Source: Flavobacterium psychrophilum (GTDB lineage Bacteria > Bacteroidota > Bacteroidia > Flavobacteriales > Flavobacteriaceae). Taken from it: a stretch of DNA of 64,000 nucleotides. Made by a program: the position numbers and the translations under genes. Of the stretch, positions 8,527-17,906 are shown in pieces. The notes under the pieces are model-generated. The model made no database searches and was not told the origin of the DNA. It saw only the letters and a list, made by a program, of their open reading frames with translations. Position 1 is the first letter of the stretch, and every line of letters starts with the position of its first letter. The stretch covers positions 1-64,000 of the forward strand of contig CAMAWT010000006.1 of the NCBI GenBank assembly GCA_945862065.1, written 5' to 3'.

Positions 8527-8537
8527 TTGTTTACTTG

Positions 8538-8611
8538 CTCCCCCTCTTGGGCTCGAACCAAGGACCCTCTGATTAACAGTCAGATGCTCTAACCAACTGA
8601 GCTAAGGAGGA
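8538..8611 (-). tRNA. tRNA-Asn (anticodon GTT)
   Basis: A 74-base tRNA on the minus strand. The 7-bp acceptor TCCTCCT / AGGGGGA contains one T-G pair and is followed by discriminator G. The D arm contains AGCTCAGTTGGTTAGAGC, the anticodon loop reads CTGTTAA with GTT, and the T arm is CTTGG-TTCGAGC-CCAAG. CCA is not encoded (the next bases are CAA), which is usual for this phylum. It has its own promoter and terminator. Confidence 0.97.
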
Positions 8612-8684
8612 AACTGTATATGGTTATAATCTTATTAAGAACGTTTTTGATGCTTTAACAAAAATCTCATCGTTTAAGCGGTTG

Positions 8685-8715
8685 CAAATATAAGGCGATT
8701 TTTGTTTTTTGCAAA
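8685..8715 (-). promoter_or_regulatory. Promoter of tRNA-Asn
   Basis: On the minus strand TTTG (8715-8712), a 19-base gap, then TATATTTG (8692-8685) fits the Bacteroidetes TTTG / TAnnTTTG consensus very well. It lies about 70 bases before the tRNA 5' end. Confidence 0.7.
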
Positions 8716-8741
8716 TTAAATTCCGAAAAAAATTAATTTTT

Positions 8742-10070
8742 TTACAATAATTTATCGACGACCAATTGATATAGATCTTTTCCAAAGGTTAAAGCCATTA
8801 AACTCAGTAAGATAATCATTCCGCCTGTTTGTACATATCCGCTAGCTTTTTCGTTCAAGGTTTTGCCTGTAATCATTTCAACGATGGTAAAAAGTGCATG
8901 TCCTCCGTCTAATCCCGGTATTGGAAGCAAATTCATAAACGCCAAACCGATAGAAAATAGCGCTGTGAAACCCCAAATAAATTCCCAATCCCAAACATCT
9001 GGCAACATTCTAGCAATGCCTATTGGGCTTTTTACTTGTTTGTAAGCACCTGTTTTTGGTTTTAAAATCAATTTGAATTGTTTAACATTATAAACAAGCA
9101 ATTGCCAAGATTCTTTACAAGCTTCTGGAATTGCTTCAAAAAAAGAAAGGTGGTTTACAACTTGTAATTTTGACTTATCTATTTGCGAGGTAGTAAAGAT
9201 TCCAAGTTTTCCGTTTTTATCCGTGTTTGCTTTTACTTGTAAGCTATCCTTATTTCTAATTATAGTTATTTCAACTGGTTTTTTTGCCGCTTTCAAAGCA
9301 TCAGTAAATTCGTCAAAATAGGTAAATTTAGCACCATTTATGGCCACTATTTCGTCACCTTTTTTCATTCCTGCTTTTGCTGCTTCCGATTTTTCTAAAA
9401 CCGTATCAATAACCGCTTTTGTAGAACGTGCCGATGTAAAATCTCGACCTTCAGACCCAAGAATTTCCCCTTTTTGCTCATCGGTCAACAAGATGGTTTC
9501 CGATTTCCCATTTCTGTCAATAGTTACTTTATCTCCCAATAAAACATCTATAACAACTCGGTTAAATTTGATTTTAACAGGCTCGCCATCAACAGCAATA
9601 ATTTTATCCCCATTTTTAAATCCAACGCTTTTTCCAACATCGCCAAAAGCTAATCCGTTTTGCTGAACTACTTCTGTTGACACATATTTCTGCCCAACTG
9701 TTGCATACATAATGGTATAAATCGTAATAGCCAAAATAATATTTACAAAAATCCCGCCCAACATGATAATTAATCGTTGCCAAGCTGGTTTTGAACGAAA
9801 TTCCCAAGGTTGTGGCTCTTGTTTCATTTGCTCTATGTCCATGCTCTCATCTATCATTCCAGACAATTTCACATAGCCACCAAGAGGCAACCATCCTATT
9901 CCCCATTCGGTATCACCAATTTTCTTTTTTATTACAGAAAAACCAGCATCCATAAAAAGGTAAAATTTTTCAACTCGAACTTTAAAGATTTTTGCAGCTA
10001 TGTAATGTCCAAATTCGTGAAGGATAACTAAAACTGAAAGTATAAAAAGGATTTGTGCAACTTGTATCAT
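8742..10070 (-). CDS. rseP: RIP metalloprotease RseP (site-2 protease family)
   Basis: An intramembrane zinc protease that cleaves membrane-anchored regulators such as anti-sigma factors, and possibly signal-peptide remnants. The zinc motif HEFGH is at 18-22 in the first membrane helix. The second motif, NLLPIPGLDGGH at 380-391, supplies the third ligand in LDG. Between them lie PDZ-like segments (AAKAGMKKGDEIVAINGAK near 230-248 is the clearest). The 442 residues are the usual Bacteroidetes length. Its substrate is not evident from the neighbours: tRNA-Asn lies downstream and a secreted aminopeptidase upstream, separated by a terminator. Confidence 0.96.
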   Translation of the reverse strand: MIQVAQILFILSVLVILHEFGHYIAAKIFKVRVEKFYLFMDAGFSVIKKKIGDTEWGIGWLPLGGYVKLSGMIDESMDIEQMKQEPQPWEFRSKPAWQRLIIMLGGIFVNIILAITIYTIMYATVGQKYVSTEVVQQNGLAFGDVGKSVGFKNGDKIIAVDGEPVKIKFNRVVIDVLLGDKVTIDRNGKSETILLTDEQKGEILGSEGRDFTSARSTKAVIDTVLEKSEAAKAGMKKGDEIVAINGAKFTYFDEFTDALKAAKKPVEITIIRNKDSLQVKANTDKNGKLGIFTTSQIDKSKLQVVNHLSFFEAIPEACKESWQLLVYNVKQFKLILKPKTGAYKQVKSPIGIARMLPDVWDWEFIWGFTALFSIGLAFMNLLPIPGLDGGHALFTIVEMITGKTLNEKASGYVQTGGMIILLSLMALTFGKDLYQLVVDKLL

Positions 10071-10096
10071 CTAATTTTTTGATTTAAATAAAAAGC

Positions 10097-10122
10097 AAAA
10101 GTAAGGTTTTCGCCTTACTTTT
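10097..10122 (-). terminator. Intrinsic terminator after the M1 aminopeptidase gene
   Basis: A 10-bp perfect stem (AAAAGTAAGG / CCTTACTTTT) with a 6-base loop lies between the aminopeptidase stop and the rseP start. T-rich sequence follows on the minus strand. A TAnnTTTG-like box for rseP (10103-10096) overlaps it. Confidence 0.8.
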
Positions 10123-10143
10123 CAATATTATATAATGGTTGTG

Positions 10144-12069
10144 TTATTTTTTTATCATTTTTTTATGAAAAATGCCTGACGAGGTTTCTAAAGTAACAAA
10201 ATATCCTCCAGACGATAAACTCGAAACATTTACTTCTGACGAGCTGCTTTCAAGTACTTTTTGCCCCATTACATTATAAAAAGTAATCAAGTTCAATTCA
10301 ACATTTGATGGCAATTGAACATGAATTTCTTCAGTAGCAGGATTCGGAAATAAGTAGATAGAACCTTCTAATTCAAATGCATTTTCTGCTAAAGTAGCGG
10401 TACTATTCTTTGAAATAATATTTTTTTCAGGGTCAAATATAATTCCAGTAACTGTAAAAGGCGTATCTACTATAAATTGTTGCCCATTGGTTATGTGTTC
10501 TAATCGAGTATTAAAAACCTGCCCTCCAGCTCCGGTTAATCGAATAGGAACAGGCATTTCAAAGAAACTAACACTGCTATGCGATTGCGTTTGATTGATT
10601 GTGATTTTGGTTTGTGAACTACTTAAGTTTTCAGCTAAAATGGTATAAATTGGATATCCTTCCTTATACACCCAATCATTGAAAAACTCAGTCAAACTGC
10701 TTCCATACACTGTTTCTAAATGAGCTTTAAACTGAGGTGTCACAGCATAATTATATGCCAAATTAGGATCTGATAAATAATTATTCAAAGCTTGAAAAAA
10801 GGCAACATCGCCCATTTTATAACGCAACATGTGCGTAACCATTGAGCCTTTGTTATATGTCAATCGGCTACTAAAAATCCGACTTACATTCAATGCTTCT
10901 GCATCAGTCAAATACAACGCTCCGTTTAATGCAGAAGTAATGTTTGTTATTTTTCCTGATTTCCAATTTATAAAAGAAGTTGCGCCATCTAAATATTCGA
11001 AAACCAAACCACTAGTGTATTCAGTTATGCCTTCGTTGAGCCAAATGTCTTTCCAGGTGCCGCACGTAATTTTATTACCAAACCATTGGTGTCCCATTTC
11101 GTGAGCAATCAAACTTCTACTAAAACCTCCCATAAATGAGACAGTGGTGTGTTCCATACCGCCACCCCAATTAAATTGGGCATGACCATATTTTTCATTT
11201 CTAAAAGGGTAGTTCCCAAATTTTGACTCAAAAAAATTAATGATAGAAGGAGTAGGAGCAAGGTTGGTTATGTTAGCCGATGCACTTTCTGGGTACAAAT
11301 AATTCACTATAGGAAAATAAGGATTTGCCGTAGTTCCGAGGCCGCCTTGTTGGTTGTAAATCTGATAATTAGTTACTGCAATAGCAATTAAATAAGCTGG
11401 AATTGGATATCCATGATGAAAATGAGTGGTTTTACTGGTTCCGCTGGCTGTTTGACTTACTTCTAGACCATTAGAAACCGAAACATATTGGGAAGGTGCG
11501 GTGATATAAACATCTATCGACTCCACTTTATCGTTCAAATCTTGTTTGCATGGCCACCAATCACGGGCGCCATAAGGTTCTGATAATGTGAACAAAACAG
11601 GGGTTCCGTTAGTAGCAGGATGCGTTCCTATCGTGAAAGCTGCTTCACCACTTGGAGGCACTCCGGCATAGGTAATTGTGACAGAAGCACTATTTCCTGT
11701 CGCCAACGTCGATGGTAAAGTAATGACCAATTCATAATTGCTTTGAGAAAAAGAAACCGCTATATTGTTCATAGTTACTGAACTTACCACAAGCGCCGTA
11801 GCCATATCAAAAGTAACGGTATTCATTGGGTTTAATGCTTTGAAAGTAGTTTTTACCACTCCACTAATACTATATACCGCCGGATTAACTGTAAATCGAA
11901 GTTCATGATAGCTTACATCATAGTTTTGCGTGTTCACATTTTGTGTAACATTCATCATTTTGGCCGCGGCATTTCGCTCAGAATGAACTATTCTACATAA
12001 TTCTTCATCTTCCTGAGCTGAAACAACTTGTATTGTAAAAACAAGTAGTAATAAATAAATAGTTTTCAT
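10144..12069 (-). CDS. Secreted M1-family aminopeptidase with T9SS sorting domain
   Basis: A zinc aminopeptidase of the gluzincin (M1) family, exported. The signal peptide is residues 1-18 (ending QVVSAQ). An N-terminal beta domain (~45-235) precedes the catalytic domain, which has GGGMEH at 302-307 (variant of the GxMEN substrate-binding motif), HEMGHQWFG from 323 and the third zinc ligand E346 in WLNEG, a correct HExxH-x18-E spacing. The C-terminal ~75 residues form a T9SS type A sorting domain (YLFPNPATEEIHVQLP ... GGYFVTLET ... KKMIKK). The 641 residues are short for M1 because the usual C-terminal helical domain is reduced. It probably degrades peptides outside the cell. Confidence 0.93.
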   Translation of the reverse strand: MKTIYLLLLVFTIQVVSAQEDEELCRIVHSERNAAAKMMNVTQNVNTQNYDVSYHELRFTVNPAVYSISGVVKTTFKALNPMNTVTFDMATALVVSSVTMNNIAVSFSQSNYELVITLPSTLATGNSASVTITYAGVPPSGEAAFTIGTHPATNGTPVLFTLSEPYGARDWWPCKQDLNDKVESIDVYITAPSQYVSVSNGLEVSQTASGTSKTTHFHHGYPIPAYLIAIAVTNYQIYNQQGGLGTTANPYFPIVNYLYPESASANITNLAPTPSIINFFESKFGNYPFRNEKYGHAQFNWGGGMEHTTVSFMGGFSRSLIAHEMGHQWFGNKITCGTWKDIWLNEGITEYTSGLVFEYLDGATSFINWKSGKITNITSALNGALYLTDAEALNVSRIFSSRLTYNKGSMVTHMLRYKMGDVAFFQALNNYLSDPNLAYNYAVTPQFKAHLETVYGSSLTEFFNDWVYKEGYPIYTILAENLSSSQTKITINQTQSHSSVSFFEMPVPIRLTGAGGQVFNTRLEHITNGQQFIVDTPFTVTGIIFDPEKNIISKNSTATLAENAFELEGSIYLFPNPATEEIHVQLPSNVELNLITFYNVMGQKVLESSSSEVNVSSLSSGGYFVTLETSSGIFHKKMIKK

Positions 12070-12131
12070 AATTTGATGAAATTTATGCGAATATATGAAA
12101 AAAGTTAAAATTAATTATGAATTTTGAATTA

Positions 12132-12174
12132 GATGTTGCCATTGATATTGAATTTTGCCATTGCCATTGAAAAT
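12132..12174. repeat. Hexamer-periodic tract (TTGNNA)
   Basis: A degenerate six-base periodicity (TTGCCA TTGATA TTGAAT ... TTGCCA TTGAAA) lies just upstream of, and partly within, the serS promoter region. The same periodicity occurs at 25855-25895 and, inverted, at 26665-26707. Confidence 0.55.
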
Positions 12175-12185
12175 GTTTACATTTG
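12154..12185 (+). promoter_or_regulatory. Promoter of serS
   Basis: TTTG (12154-12157), a 20-base gap and TACATTTG (12178-12185) match the Bacteroidetes consensus. It lies 20 bases before the ATG at 12205 and rules against the earlier in-frame ATG at 12133, which would sit upstream of this promoter. Confidence 0.65.
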
Positions 12186-12204
12186 CTTTTTTAAAATTAA
12201 AATC

Positions 12205-13476
12205 ATGTTACAAATAGCGTTTGTTAGAGAAAATCAAGAAAAAGTAATCAAGGCTTTGGCCAAAAGAAATATGGATGCCAAATCGTTGGTTGATGATGTG
12301 GTACAACTTGATGAAAACAGAAGAAGTGTGCAAGCTGAAATGGATAATGCACTTTCGGAATCGAACAAATTGTCTAAAGATATTGGTGATTTAATGAAAA
12401 ATGGCGAAAAAGCCAAAGCTGAAATTTTAAAATTAAAAACGGTTTCGCTGAAGGAGCAAAGCAAGGCTGCTGCCGATAAATTGGACTTGTTAACCAATGA
12501 GTTAACTCAAAAAATGTATTTGTTGCCCAATCTTCCGGCAGATATTGTTCCGGTTGGGAAAACTCCCGAAGAAAACCTGAATATTTTTGAAACGGGTGAC
12601 ATTCCTGTTTTGCACGAAGGCGCATTACCTCATTGGGATTTGGTAAAAAAATATGATATCATCGATTTTGAATTAGGGGTAAAAATCACCGGAGCTGGTT
12701 TCCCAGTTTACAAAGGAAAAGGCGCCAAATTGCAACGCGCATTGATTACTTATTTTTTAGATAAAAATACCGATGCAGGCTACCTAGAATATCAAGTACC
12801 ACATTTAGTAAACGAAGCATCCGCTTATGGAACGGGTCAATTGCCCGATAAAGAAGGACAAATGTACCACGATGCAACCGATAATTTATATTTGATTCCA
12901 ACAGCAGAAGTTCCCGTTACCAATATTTTTAGAGATGTAATTTTGTCTGAAGCCGAATTGCCTGTTTTATGTACGGGATACACGCCATGCTTTAGAAGAG
13001 AAGCAGGATCTTATGGTGCTCACGTTCGTGGATTGAACCGTTTGCATCAATTTGATAAAGTAGAAATTGTACGTGTAGAACATCCTGATAAATCCTATGA
13101 AGCCCTTGACGGAATGGTAGAACATGTTAAAGATATTTTGAACGAATTGAAATTACCTTACCGAGTGTTGCGACTTTGTGGTGGCGATATGGGATTTGCA
13201 TCTGCATTGACCTATGATTTTGAAGTCTTTTCAACCGCACAAGACCGTTGGTTAGAAATTTCATCCGTTTCCAATTTTGAAACCTTTCAAGCCAACAGAC
13301 TTAAATTGCGCTTTAGAGATAAAGACGGAAAAAATCAATTGGCACATACCCTTAACGGAAGTTCACTTGCGTTGCCAAGAGTTATGGCGGGGATATTAGA
13401 AAACTATCAAACCCCTGACGGAATTGTAGTTCCAGAAGTATTGCGCAAATACACAGGATTTGACATTATTAACTAA
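12205..13476 (+). CDS. serS: Serine-tRNA ligase
   Basis: This class II synthetase charges tRNA-Ser (and tRNA-Sec where present) with serine. The N-terminal long antiparallel coiled coil that grips the tRNA arm covers about residues 25-110. The catalytic core contains the class II motifs: LIPTAEVPVTNIFRD and CTGYTPCFRREAGSYG (motif 2), and HTLNGSSLALPRVMAGILEN (motif 3, with the conserved Arg). With the start at 12205 (MLQIAFVRENQEK) it has 423 residues, the family norm. The longer frame from 12133 adds 24 hydrophobic residues atypical of SerRS and begins before the promoter. A strong terminator follows, so the gene is probably monocistronic. Confidence 0.97.
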   Translation: MLQIAFVRENQEKVIKALAKRNMDAKSLVDDVVQLDENRRSVQAEMDNALSESNKLSKDIGDLMKNGEKAKAEILKLKTVSLKEQSKAAADKLDLLTNELTQKMYLLPNLPADIVPVGKTPEENLNIFETGDIPVLHEGALPHWDLVKKYDIIDFELGVKITGAGFPVYKGKGAKLQRALITYFLDKNTDAGYLEYQVPHLVNEASAYGTGQLPDKEGQMYHDATDNLYLIPTAEVPVTNIFRDVILSEAELPVLCTGYTPCFRREAGSYGAHVRGLNRLHQFDKVEIVRVEHPDKSYEALDGMVEHVKDILNELKLPYRVLRLCGGDMGFASALTYDFEVFSTAQDRWLEISSVSNFETFQANRLKLRFRDKDGKNQLAHTLNGSSLALPRVMAGILENYQTPDGIVVPEVLRKYTGFDIIN

Positions 13477-13500
13477 TATAATTAAAAAGTTAATCTTATT

Positions 13501-13551
13501 AAAACAATGTACTAAACTAGCACAAAAAGTGTTACTTTAGTACATTGTTTT
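13501..13551 (+). terminator. Intrinsic terminator after serS
   Basis: A 16-bp perfect outer stem (AAAACAATGTACTAAA and its complement), an inner 6-bp stem around AAAAA, then a T run. Confidence 0.88.
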
Positions 13552-13567
13552 TTAACAAGTTAGGGTT

Positions 13568-15346
13568 ATGATAAAAAACGTACTTTTTATCTTTTTTTCT
13601 TTTACGCTTTTTGCGATGGCACAGTCAGAGCAATTGGCGCAAAACTATTTTGACAGAGGGGAGTTTGAAAAAGCACAAATTGCTTTTGAAGAATTAGCCG
13701 TGGTACAACCTGCCAATTACAATTTTTTTCAGAAAACAGTCGAATGTTATCAGCAATTACAATGGTTTGACAAAGCAGAAAGTGCCATCCAAACAAGATA
13801 CAACAAATATAAAAGCAGCAATCTTTTGATTGAATTAGGTTATAATTTTCAGTTACAAAAAAACGAAGAAAAAGCCAAAAAACAATATCAATTAGCTTTA
13901 GATAGGATACAAAAAAACCCAAATGAAGTGTATTCTATTGCAAGTGTTTTCGAAAAAAAATCATTACTCGATTATGCCTTGCAAGCCTATCAATTGGCGA
14001 TAGCAAAAGAACCAAAGTACAATTTTAATTATCAAATGGGGTTGATTTATGGACAAAAAGGGCAAACTGATTTGATGATTGAAAAATGGCTAGAAGAGTC
14101 TTTTCAAAACCAACAAAACATAATTGTCATTCAAAATCAATTTTCACGTTTTATGCAAGAAGATGTGAATGATGTTTTTGCTTCTGAATTGCGAAAAGCA
14201 TTACTTATTAGAATTCAAAAAGGGCAAGATCTATTTTGGAACGATTATTTAAGCTGGTTTTATGTCCAACAAAAAGAATATAGCAAAGCTTTTATTCAAC
14301 AAAAAGCAATTTACAAAAGAGAACCCGATTCGTTTGCCAATATAGTTAACTTAGCACAACTGGCAATGGATGAAAATGAGGAAGAAATTGCTGTTGAAAT
14401 ACTCGGATTTATCATAGAAAACACAAAAGATTTAGACCTACAAATTGCATCAAACACCTATTTGATGGAAATAAGAATTAAAAAAGCATCACTTTCTGAA
14501 TTTGAAAAAATAGACACCGAATTTGATGAACTGCTCAAACGATTTGGCATAACCCCTTTTTCTTTTTCATTACTTAAGTTGAAAGCACATTTTGTGAGTT
14601 TTAACAAAAACAACCCCGAAGAAGGAAAGGCCATTTTAAAAAACATGTTGCAAATGCCTTTGAATCAAGAGCAAATGGCAGAAACAAAAATGGAATTGGC
14701 AGATGTTTTTTTGTTTGAAGAAAAATTCAATCAAGCGTTATTGTATTATTCTCAAATAGAAGCCGATAGTAATAACAACCCAATGGGGCAAGAGGCAAGT
14801 TTTAAAATTGCCAAAACAAGTTATTACAAAGCCGATTTTGATTGGGCAGAACATCAATTAAAAATATTAAAATCGGCAACCACGCAACTCATTGCCAATG
14901 ATGCCATGGATTTATTTCTATTACTAACCGATGCAAAAAAGGAGGAAGACTCACTTCATGTGGCTCTTACAAAGTTTTCTAAAGCCGATTTTTTACATTT
15001 TCAAAATAAAGATCAAGAAGCTTTGGAAGCTTTCAAAGTGATATTATCTGAAAATAAAGGATCAGAAATGGAACCCGCAACTTTGCTGAAAATAGGTCAG
15101 ATTTATCAAAAAATAGACGATATTGATCAGGCTTTATTTTATTTTAATCTCATATTAATAAACCACAAAGAATCTATTTATATGGACGAAGCTTGTTATT
15201 TTTCTGGAGAATTATTTTCTAAAAAACAAGACAATGAAAAAGCAAAGCTGATGTTTGAACAAATAATAATGAACCATCAAGACAGCATTTATTATGTTGA
15301 GGCTCAAAAAAAATACAGAAAATTAAGAGGGGATAAAGATTTATAA
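13568..15346 (+). CDS. Exported tetratricopeptide (TPR) repeat protein
   Basis: A 592-residue protein with an N-terminal signal peptide (NVLFIFFSFTLFAMAQS). TPR-type helical repeats run along most of its length, clearest in AQNYFDRGEFEKAQIAFEEL, in FHKALLYYSQIE-like segments in the middle, and in ALFYFNLILINHKES near the end. No catalytic motif is seen, so it is likely a scaffold in the periplasm or at the outer membrane. It is the first gene of a tight rightward group with the DUF4286 protein (10-base gap), rsmA and mgtE. That order looks conserved in Flavobacteria but gives no direct clue to its task. Confidence 0.85.
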   Translation: MIKNVLFIFFSFTLFAMAQSEQLAQNYFDRGEFEKAQIAFEELAVVQPANYNFFQKTVECYQQLQWFDKAESAIQTRYNKYKSSNLLIELGYNFQLQKNEEKAKKQYQLALDRIQKNPNEVYSIASVFEKKSLLDYALQAYQLAIAKEPKYNFNYQMGLIYGQKGQTDLMIEKWLEESFQNQQNIIVIQNQFSRFMQEDVNDVFASELRKALLIRIQKGQDLFWNDYLSWFYVQQKEYSKAFIQQKAIYKREPDSFANIVNLAQLAMDENEEEIAVEILGFIIENTKDLDLQIASNTYLMEIRIKKASLSEFEKIDTEFDELLKRFGITPFSFSLLKLKAHFVSFNKNNPEEGKAILKNMLQMPLNQEQMAETKMELADVFLFEEKFNQALLYYSQIEADSNNNPMGQEASFKIAKTSYYKADFDWAEHQLKILKSATTQLIANDAMDLFLLLTDAKKEEDSLHVALTKFSKADFLHFQNKDQEALEAFKVILSENKGSEMEPATLLKIGQIYQKIDDIDQALFYFNLILINHKESIYMDEACYFSGELFSKKQDNEKAKLMFEQIIMNHQDSIYYVEAQKKYRKLRGDKDL

Positions 15347-15356
15347 AAATAAAAAA

Positions 15357-15680
15357 ATGATATTATACAACGTTACCATCAATATTCAAGAAAGTGTTCA
15401 CGACCAATGGTTGCAATGGATGCAAAAAAAACATATAAACGATGTGTTGGCTACTGGTAAATTTTCGTCAGCAAGACTCGTTAAAGTCCTAGTTGAAGAA
15501 GAAATGGGAGGCATAACTTATGCCATTCAATACACCACCGACAGCATGGAAACCCTACAAAAATATTACAAGGAGGACGCGCCTAGATTAAGAGAAGAAG
15601 GCATACAACTTTTTGGAGACAAGATGCTTGCTTTTAGAACCGAACTGCAACTTGTAGCCGAATTTTTTCAAAACAATTAA
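15357..15680 (+). CDS. DUF4286 family small protein
   Basis: A 107-residue soluble protein that matches my memory of DUF4286 proteins found before rsmA in Bacteroidetes ([22 protein letters not shown] at the start; [13 protein letters not shown] near the end). It looks like a small alpha/beta ferredoxin-like fold with no catalytic residues that I can name. It lies 10 bases after the TPR gene and 20 bases before rsmA, probably on the same transcript. Its function is unknown. Confidence 0.8.
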   Translation: MILYNVTINIQESVHDQWLQWMQKKHINDVLATGKFSSARLVKVLVEEEMGGITYAIQYTTDSMETLQKYYKEDAPRLREEGIQLFGDKMLAFRTELQLVAEFFQNN

Positions 15681-15700
15681 AAGGCGACTTCGCACCCACA

Positions 15701-16480
15701 ATGGATAAAGTAAGAGCAAAAAAACACCTCGGTCAACATTTTCTAAAAGATGAATCAATTGCGCAAGCCATTGCCGATTCGATAAATCTTGAAGGATACA
15801 ACGATCTATTGGAAATTGGTCCAGGAATGGGTGTTTTGACAAAATTTTTGTTACCAAAACCAATCAATACGTATGTTATTGAAATTGATAAGGAATCGGT
15901 TGATTATCTTCAAAACAACTATTTACAATTACACGGAAAAATCATTTCAAAAGATTTTTTAAGGTTTGATTTGAATGAGGTGTTTCAAGGAAAACAATTC
16001 GGAATCATAGGCAATTTTCCGTATAATATTTCGACACAAATCGTTTTTAGAACTTTAGAATACAGAGCTCAAATTCCTGAATTTTCGGGCATGTTTCAAA
16101 AAGAAGTTGCCGAGCGAATTTGCTCCAAAAAAGGAAGTAAAGTATATGGCATTTTATCCGTTTTAGCCCAAGCCTTTTATGATGTAGAATATCTTTTTAC
16201 GGTAGACGAAACCGTATTTGATCCACCACCAAAAGTAAAATCGGGCGTGTTGAGAATGCGTAGAAAAGAAAACTACCAATTACCTTGCAGCGAAAAATTA
16301 TTATTTACGGTTGTAAAAATGGCTTTTCAACAACGAAGAAAAACGATGAGAAATAGTTTAAAATCACTAAATTTGTCAGATAGTTTACGTGAAGATACTG
16401 TTTTTGATTTGCGTCCCGAACAACTATCTGTAGAACAGTTTATTGAACTCACACAAAAAATAGAAGCCAATGCAATTTAA
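15701..16480 (+). CDS. rsmA: 16S rRNA dimethyladenosine transferase RsmA (KsgA)
   Basis: It dimethylates two adjacent adenines in the 3'-terminal hairpin of 16S rRNA during small-subunit assembly. [11 protein letters not shown] at the start and the SAM-binding [12 protein letters not shown] (motif I) are diagnostic. GNFPYNIST is the catalytic motif IV (N-x-P-Y variant). The C-terminal helical domain has the [13 protein letters not shown] signature. The length of 259 residues is normal. Its last 11 bases overlap the mgtE start. Confidence 0.97.
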   Translation: MDKVRAKKHLGQHFLKDESIAQAIADSINLEGYNDLLEIGPGMGVLTKFLLPKPINTYVIEIDKESVDYLQNNYLQLHGKIISKDFLRFDLNEVFQGKQFGIIGNFPYNISTQIVFRTLEYRAQIPEFSGMFQKEVAERICSKKGSKVYGILSVLAQAFYDVEYLFTVDETVFDPPPKVKSGVLRMRRKENYQLPCSEKLLFTVVKMAFQQRRKTMRNSLKSLNLSDSLREDTVFDLRPEQLSVEQFIELTQKIEANAI

Positions 16481-17822
16481 AATCAGTAAAGGATTTGTTA
16501 AAGATTTAAAACGTTCCATTAAATCTAGAGACAAACAAGAATTGGAAGCGTTATCAAACGACTTGCACCATGCTGATATTGCCGAAATTTTAGAACAACT
16601 AAGTTTCAAAAGCGCCATTTATTTATTTAAAGTTCTTGATTCAGAGAAAACGGCTGAGGTTTTATTGGAACTCGATGATGATTTAAGAGAAAAAATCCTT
16701 AGCAGATTATCACCAAAAGAAATTGCAGAAGAACTTGACGAATTAGACACCAACGATGCCGCAGATATTATTGCCGAGCTTTCATCAGTAATGAAAGATC
16801 AAGTAATTTCTGAGCTTCAAGACGTTGAACATGCAAAAGATATTGTAGATTTACTTCGTTATCCCGAAGACACCGCGGGCGGAATTATGCACAAAGAATT
16901 GGTAAAAGTAAACGAAAACTGGAACGTTCTAACTTGTATAAAAGAAATGCGTATTCAAGCTGAAAACATTTCAAGAGTACATTCAATTTATGTAGTGGAC
17001 GATGAAAACAAACTCAAAGGAAGACTTTCACTCAAAGATTTACTCACAACTTCTTCAAGAACACCGATTAGCGATGTTTATATTAGAAAATTAAACTTTG
17101 TAAGTGTTGATACAGACGATGTTGAAGTGGCACGAATCATGCAAAAATACGATTTAGAAGCCATTCCCGTGGTGGACGAACTCGACCGTTTGGTTGGGCG
17201 CATAACCATCGATGATATTGTTGACGTAATTAAAGAGGAAGCCGACGAAGATTACCAACTTGCAGCAGGTATCTCGCAAGATGTTGAGGCAGATGATAGC
17301 ATACTTGAACACACAAAAGCTCGTTTACCATGGCTTGTTTTGGCGTTACTTGGCGGATTTGTTTCTGTAAAAGTACTCGGACTCTTTGAAGGCGCTATGT
17401 TAGAACACGGTAAACTCTTCTTTTTCACCCCGCTCATTGCCGCAATGGCAGGAAACGTAGGGGTTCAATCATCAGCAATCATTGTGCAAGGTTTAGCCAA
17501 CAACACCCTCAGCGGCTCATTATTCAACCGACTCATCAAAGAAGTTTCGCTCAGTTTACTCAACGGCGTTTTACTTGCTTCTATCCTTTTTGTGGGGAGT
17601 CATTTCTTGCTCAATGTAGAAATAATCATTGGCATCATAGTAACTGTTGCACTTGTTTCAGTAATTATTATTGCTTCACTCATCGGTACTTTCATCCCGT
17701 TAATGTTAGACAAATTTGGGATAGATCCTGCACTTGCCACAGGCCCTTTCATTACCACCAGCAACGACATCTGCGGAATATTAATCTATTTTAGTATTGC
17801 CAAACTTATTTTAGGATTTTAA
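16470..17822 (+). CDS. mgtE: Magnesium transporter MgtE
   Basis: A homodimeric Mg2+ channel of the inner membrane. The N-terminal superhelical MgtE_N domain (residues ~15-130, with repeated [18 protein letters not shown] helices) is followed by two CBS domains (~135-260; [20 protein letters not shown] and [20 protein letters not shown]). A C-terminal pore domain of five helices follows (from ~285), including the pore-lining [17 protein letters not shown] and [18 protein letters not shown]. The 450 residues match the family. The start overlaps rsmA by 11 bases. The cytosolic domains sense Mg2+ and gate the pore. Confidence 0.96.
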   Translation: MQFKISKGFVKDLKRSIKSRDKQELEALSNDLHHADIAEILEQLSFKSAIYLFKVLDSEKTAEVLLELDDDLREKILSRLSPKEIAEELDELDTNDAADIIAELSSVMKDQVISELQDVEHAKDIVDLLRYPEDTAGGIMHKELVKVNENWNVLTCIKEMRIQAENISRVHSIYVVDDENKLKGRLSLKDLLTTSSRTPISDVYIRKLNFVSVDTDDVEVARIMQKYDLEAIPVVDELDRLVGRITIDDIVDVIKEEADEDYQLAAGISQDVEADDSILEHTKARLPWLVLALLGGFVSVKVLGLFEGAMLEHGKLFFFTPLIAAMAGNVGVQSSAIIVQGLANNTLSGSLFNRLIKEVSLSLLNGVLLASILFVGSHFLLNVEIIIGIIVTVALVSVIIIASLIGTFIPLMLDKFGIDPALATGPFITTSNDICGILIYFSIAKLILGF

Positions 17823-17906
17823 TTTTTGGCAGCAACAGGATTGGGCTTTATCTATAAACCTTATTCTCGCTTACCCTTGCAATCGTTTTTAAAAAAGCTA
17901 ATTTTA

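Noticed and set aside
12133..12204. Extended N-terminus of SerRS
   Set aside because: The extra 24 residues are hydrophobic and unlike the family, and a good promoter lies downstream of that ATG.
17823..17906. Eroded repeat between mgtE and the SDR gene
   Set aside because: Words such as GGGCTTTATCTATAAACC recall repeat sequences, but I could not align them with repeat A or B.
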